Shown: positions 60,232 to 64,000 of the stretch, in pieces | Layout of the letters: every line of letters begins with the position of its first letter | Position numbering within the stretch: position 1 is the first letter of the stretch | Assembly (NCBI GenBank): GCA_028284675.1 | Contig: JANQRI010000015.1 | Location: forward strand, 1-64,000 | DNA length: 64,000 nucleotides | From: Gammaproteobacteria bacterium | GTDB taxonomy: Bacteria > Pseudomonadota > Gammaproteobacteria > HTCC5015 | Direction: 5' to 3' | The notes under the pieces: generated by a model | What the model was told of the DNA's origin: nothing | What the model saw: only the letters and a program-made list of their open reading frames with translations | Database searches by the model: none | Made by a program: the position numbers and the translations under genes

Positions 60232-63200
60232 ATGCTGGCTAGATTAAATATAAAACAAAAAGTGGCGGTAGTGGCGACGCTGACGGCAGTAACGGTTCTG
60301 TTTTTAGCCACCTGTGCATTTGTTGCGATGGGTTTATTTTCCACAAAACAAAACATGGTAGAAACCGTTTCATCTTTAGCCCGTGTTATTGGTATCAACA
60401 GCTCTGCATCATTATTGTTTCAGGATCAGGACTCTGCTGAAGAGATTCTTTCAGCGCTGCAAACAGAGTCCAGTATTATTACAGCGAAGCTTTTTGATAT
60501 ATCCGGGGTTTTGGTGGCTGAATATAATGGTCCTGGTAGTAGTGGTAACAAACTTGAAGAGCAAATTGCGGTTGAGTCCCAAAGAGCTGCACAGTATAAA
60601 GGAAAGGAAATAATATATGAGTTTATATGGACTCCGGCTCATATGCATGTCACAAACCCGGTTATTTTTAATGGCTCGAAAGTCGGCATACTTTATATCG
60701 CAGCCGATTTGAATCGCTTTATTTCAAATGTTAAGGATCAGTTAATAGTAAGCTCTATGATCTTAATAATAGCTGTTGCCCTGGGCTATTTGTTTGCGAC
60801 GATTATGCAACAACTTGTGACCAAGCCAATTCTTAATTTGGCTAATGTGATGGGCAAAGTGTCGCGCTCTAATGATTATTCTGTCCGTTTATCAAGTATC
60901 AGTAATGATGAAGTGAATGTATTAATTAACGGATTCAATAATATGCTGGACCAGCTGCAATCCCGGGACAAAATGTTAGGTGAAACACTTGATCAGCTGC
61001 AGCAGGCAAAGTTTCGAGCTGAATCTGCGAGTAAAGCCAAGTCGCAGTTTTTAGCAACGATGAGCCATGAAATTCGTACCCCCCTGAATGGAGTTTTGGG
61101 AATGACGGAGCTTCTGGCATTTACAGATCTGAATGACAAGCAGGATCACTATGTCAATATTATTGCCAGATCAGGCAATACTTTGCTTTCAGTAATCAAT
61201 GATATTCTTGATTTTTCAAAAATTGAAGCCGGTAAGCTGGAGCTTGAAAGTATAGAATTTAATTTGCAGGATTTAATTGAAGATTGTGTATTTATGTTGG
61301 CTGAAAGGGCTCAGGTTAAAGGTTTGGAGTTATTGCAAATTATTGAAGATACTGTTCCATTGCATTTGATAGGAGACCCAACCCGTCTCACGCAGATACT
61401 AATTAACCTTATTAGCAATGCAATAAAGTTTACTCATGAAGGGGAGGTTTTAGTCAAAGTATCACTTAATGGCGAAATATCAGAAAAAGCCGAGCTAAAA
61501 TTTGAAGTAATAGATACCGGTATCGGCATAAGTGAAGATGCCAGAAAAAATATATTTAAAGAGTTTTCTCAGGCTGACAACACGACTACGCGCAAGTATG
61601 GAGGAACCGGCTTGGGTTTGGCTATTTGCCGGCAGCTTACAGAGCTGATGCAAGGGGAAACGCGTGTAGATAGCGAGCTGGGCAAAGGTTCAAACTTTTC
61701 ATTTACTGCTAGATTTCCTCTGGCAGAGAATAAGGTTTCAACTGAAGATGCGTTCAGTGAATTGTCAGGCAAGCGTATCATGGTTGTAGATGACAATGAA
61801 ACTAATCTTGAAATACTCGGTACCCATCTTGAAAACTGGTCTATAAAGCCTAAGCTAATTCTCGTGCCGCAAATGGCACTTAAGGCCCTGGAAGTTGCGT
61901 TTCAAAATGATGAAAAATATGACGCAATTATTCTGGATATGCATATGCCTGGAATGGATGGATTTGAGCTCGCTCAGCATATTAAGGATCGATATGGTGA
62001 CAATGCTCCCGTGATGTTGATGTTGAGCTCCGTATTAAAAGATGATGACTATGAGGAGAAAGGTAAAGGGATAGCAATTTATTTAACGAAACCGATTAGA
62101 AAAGGTTTGTTGCTACAAGGATTGATGCAGGCATTTAAATTGGAATGTGTTGTTAGTGAAAATAACCATGAATCTGTGCAGGCTATAAAAGCCGCACCTA
62201 CAAGTGCAACTATTCTTGTTGCCGAAGATAACCCCGTTAACCAGGTTCTTTCACAGGAGATGATTCATAAGCTTGGATATACCTGCATGATTGCAGGTAA
62301 TGGCCTGGAAGCGGTAGATTATGTCGCACATGAGCCGATCAATTTGGTTTTAATGGATTGCCAAATGCCACAAATGGACGGTTTTGAAGCTACAAGAGCA
62401 ATAAAATCAATGGGCCAGGGCGCAACAATTCCTATAGTGGCACTTACAGCCAATGCTATTGATGGTGATAAAGAGCGCTGCCTGAACGCGGGTATGGATG
62501 ACTATATGTCAAAACCGTTTACTCTGGCGGAGCTTGGAAGCATGATAGAAAAATGGCTTTCTAAGTCGGCGGCCACTATAAACAATCAACTACCGGCTAA
62601 TGATGCGGATGGTCCCGATGATGTTTTGGATGAAATGATTATAAGCACTTTAAAACAGCCATCTCAGGGTAAAAAAGAAAGTGTTTTTGAGAAATTAGCG
62701 CCTATTTATCTAAAGTACTCACATGAGGCTATGCTTGATGTGGAAAAGGCTTTTATTGATAAAGATGCTGAAAAGTTCAATAGCGTTTTACATGCCTGGA
62801 AATCCAGTTCGGCAAATATTGGGGCAACTCAGTTATCCAAGAAAATAATAAGTATTGAAGAGTGCTCTCGTGAAGATTTTATAACTGTGACGGGAGGGGT
62901 AATTGAGGAATTAAAAAACCATCATGAAAATGCAGCTGAAGCTATTCATACACAGTTGAAAATAATCAAAGGTATATATTTAAATGAAACTGAGCCGGTT
63001 TTTTCTGAAAGTAAAACCAAATCGAGCAAGCTGATATTGTTGGTGGATGATGATCCAACAATACATGTGTTAGCCAATGAACATTTTTTAGACTCAGGGT
63101 TTCGTGTGCATACTGCAGTTGACGGCGAGGAAGCTTTATTAAAGTTAAAGAGTATCACGCCGGATTTGATTATTTTAGATGTTCATATGCCTAAGATGGA

Positions 63201-64000
63201 CGGTTTTACGGCATGTGAAAAAATTCGTGAACATCCGGCTTATGAAGATTTTCCGGTATTAATACTCACAGGCTTAAAAGACGACAAGGCTATAGATAAA
63301 GCATATGAAGCGGGCGCTACTGATTTTTTTCAAAAGCCGATCAATTGGAAGTTATTAATGCATAGAATTCGGTATTTGCTCCGATATCAAAATACATTAA
63401 TAAAATTAAAGCATAGTGAATCCCGTCTCGAAAATGCTCAACATATAGCCATGCTGGGGGATTGGGAGTGGGATTTTCATAACGGTTGGTTTGCATATTC
63501 TGATGAAATCGTAAAACTTTTTGATTTTAAGGAGGAGGACTTTCCAATCTCTCATGCCAGCCTTGTTGAAAAAATAAAAAATGATTTAAAGCTGGCTTAT
63601 ATTGATAAGCTGGAAGAGTTAAAAGCGGGTCCAGGAATATCTGACCATGTGTTTGAAATTATCACTGGAAGCACTCACCAAAAGTTTATTCGGGTAAGGT
63701 GTGAATCTGTTGTAGGCAAAGACGGTTCAGTAGAAAAAATCGCGGGCACTGTGCAGGATGTTACAGAGCAACATTATGCAGAAGAGCGTATAAGGAATTT
63801 AGCATACTATGATGTTTTGACTCAGGTTCCTAATCGTGTAATGTTTTTGGATAATCTTACAAAAGCACTGGAAACAGCAAAGCGTTATAGGCGTAAACTC
63901 GGTGTTATATTCATTGACCTGGATGATTTCAAGCGTGTTAATGATTCGCTTGGGCATTCTGCAGGAGATATGCTATTAATACAAGTTACGCGAAGAATAA
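60232..64000 (+). CDS. CHASE8-type hybrid histidine kinase with phosphorelay and GGDEF (3' end outside window)
   Basis: At least 1256 residues. In order: a membrane segment (11-33), a periplasmic CHASE8-like sensor (34-168, INSSASLLFQDQDSAEEILS), a second membrane segment (171-193) and HAMP (192-246). Then HisKA with phosphorylated His279 (MSHEIRTPLNG) and HATPase (N392-N396, Asp428, GTGLGL 458-463). Then receiver 1 (Asp569), receiver 2 (Asp709), HPT (His854), receiver 3 (Asp983), PAS (about 1065-1180) and the start of GGDEF (DVLTQVPNR, DLDDFKRVNDSLGH). The active-site GGDEF and any EAL domain lie beyond the window. All phosphorelay residues seen are intact. It is likely controlled by the divergent YfiR-like protein. 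Confidence 0.93.
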   Translation, partial: MLARLNIKQKVAVVATLTAVTVLFLATCAFVAMGLFSTKQNMVETVSSLARVIGINSSASLLFQDQDSAEEILSALQTESSIITAKLFDISGVLVAEYNGPGSSGNKLEEQIAVESQRAAQYKGKEIIYEFIWTPAHMHVTNPVIFNGSKVGILYIAADLNRFISNVKDQLIVSSMILIIAVALGYLFATIMQQLVTKPILNLANVMGKVSRSNDYSVRLSSISNDEVNVLINGFNNMLDQLQSRDKMLGETLDQLQQAKFRAESASKAKSQFLATMSHEIRTPLNGVLGMTELLAFTDLNDKQDHYVNIIARSGNTLLSVINDILDFSKIEAGKLELESIEFNLQDLIEDCVFMLAERAQVKGLELLQIIEDTVPLHLIGDPTRLTQILINLISNAIKFTHEGEVLVKVSLNGEISEKAELKFEVIDTGIGISEDARKNIFKEFSQADNTTTRKYGGTGLGLAICRQLTELMQGETRVDSELGKGSNFSFTARFPLAENKVSTEDAFSELSGKRIMVVDDNETNLEILGTHLENWSIKPKLILVPQMALKALEVAFQNDEKYDAIILDMHMPGMDGFELAQHIKDRYGDNAPVMLMLSSVLKDDDYEEKGKGIAIYLTKPIRKGLLLQGLMQAFKLECVVSENNHESVQAIKAAPTSATILVAEDNPVNQVLSQEMIHKLGYTCMIAGNGLEAVDYVAHEPINLVLMDCQMPQMDGFEATRAIKSMGQGATIPIVALTANAIDGDKERCLNAGMDDYMSKPFTLAELGSMIEKWLSKSAATINNQLPANDADGPDDVLDEMIISTLKQPSQGKKESVFEKLAPIYLKYSHEAMLDVEKAFIDKDAEKFNSVLHAWKSSSANIGATQLSKKIISIEECSREDFITVTGGVIEELKNHHENAAEAIHTQLKIIKGIYLNETEPVFSESKTKSSKLILLVDDDPTIHVLANEHFLDSGFRVHTAVDGEEALLKLKSITPDLIILDVHMPKMDGFTACEKIREHPAYEDFPVLILTGLKDDKAIDKAYEAGATDFFQKPINWKLLMHRIRYLLRYQNTLIKLKHSESRLENAQHIAMLGDWEWDFHNGWFAYSDEIVKLFDFKEEDFPISHASLVEKIKNDLKLAYIDKLEELKAGPGISDHVFEIITGSTHQKFIRVRCESVVGKDGSVEKIAGTVQDVTEQHYAEERIRNLAYYDVLTQVPNRVMFLDNLTKALETAKRYRRKLGVIFIDLDDFKRVNDSLGHSAGDMLLIQVTRRI

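Overview
The window looks like a chromosome segment of a free-living, non-enteric gammaproteobacterium. The gene orders tmk-holB-pilZ, smc-zipA-ligA, rne/rluC-HAD-sppA and tsaE-amiC-mutL-miaA-hfq-hflX-hflK-hflC-DUF2065-hisZ-purA are those familiar from Pseudomonas-like genomes. SMC is used rather than MukB, and hisZ is present. A hopanoid pathway and a citramalate synthase are extra traits for such a genome. I could not assign a genus. I saw no rRNA, tRNA, CRISPR array or intact insertion sequence.

Layout. 1-290: right part of a strongly palindromic, MITE-like element. 362-4549: tmk, holB, pilZ, a membrane diguanylate cyclase, and an orphan gene behind an unusual array of direct repeats. 4571-7021: apt-cysZ on the minus strand, then a TPR protein overlapping a degenerate CPBP-family membrane protein. 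7101-17917: ispG and ispH (last two MEP-pathway steps) followed by a hopanoid cluster: hpnH, hpnB, a lipoprotein hydrolase, squalene synthase, shc, hpnG and hpnA. These run from isoprenoid precursor to squalene, hopene and side-chain-extended hopanoids. 17914-28664: queF, smc-zipA-ligA, an orphan degenerate receiver, cimA, a DUF2721 protein, an Spx/YffB-like protein and dapD. 28733-36848: mltF, a low-molecular-weight phosphatase, rne with a long structured leader, rluC, a HAD phosphatase and sppA.

36876-51326 is the nnr-tsaE-...-purA housekeeping run. It contains a duplicated AMIN module: an AMIN protein with an unrecognised helical C-terminus sits directly before amiC, and both genes carry the same 58-bp upstream sequence. 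51576-53274 holds two paralogous small proteins of unknown function and a DUF2914 protein. The small genes share a TATTACTTTTGGTTA-type box with the orphan gene at 3980, 48 kb away. 53361-56922: pyrC, hisI and three accessory genes (HNH, gamma-glutamylcyclotransferase-like, class I glutamine amidotransferase).

56949-64000 is a signalling module. A TonB-dependent receptor and a YfiR-family periplasmic protein are divergent from a very large CHASE8-HAMP-kinase-REC-REC-HPT-REC-PAS-GGDEF protein that runs off the window end. It resembles an elaborated YfiBNR system in which a TonB receptor takes the outer-membrane role and a phosphorelay is fused to c-di-GMP synthesis. The intergenic region carries an inverted pair of GGGTCAGT repeats that may be the remains of an insertion affecting the yfiR start.

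Best candidates for undescribed biology are the repeat-box regulon of orphan small proteins, the AMIN/AmiC duplication, the YfiR-TonB-phosphorelay-GGDEF module, and the lipoprotein hydrolase inside the hopanoid operon.
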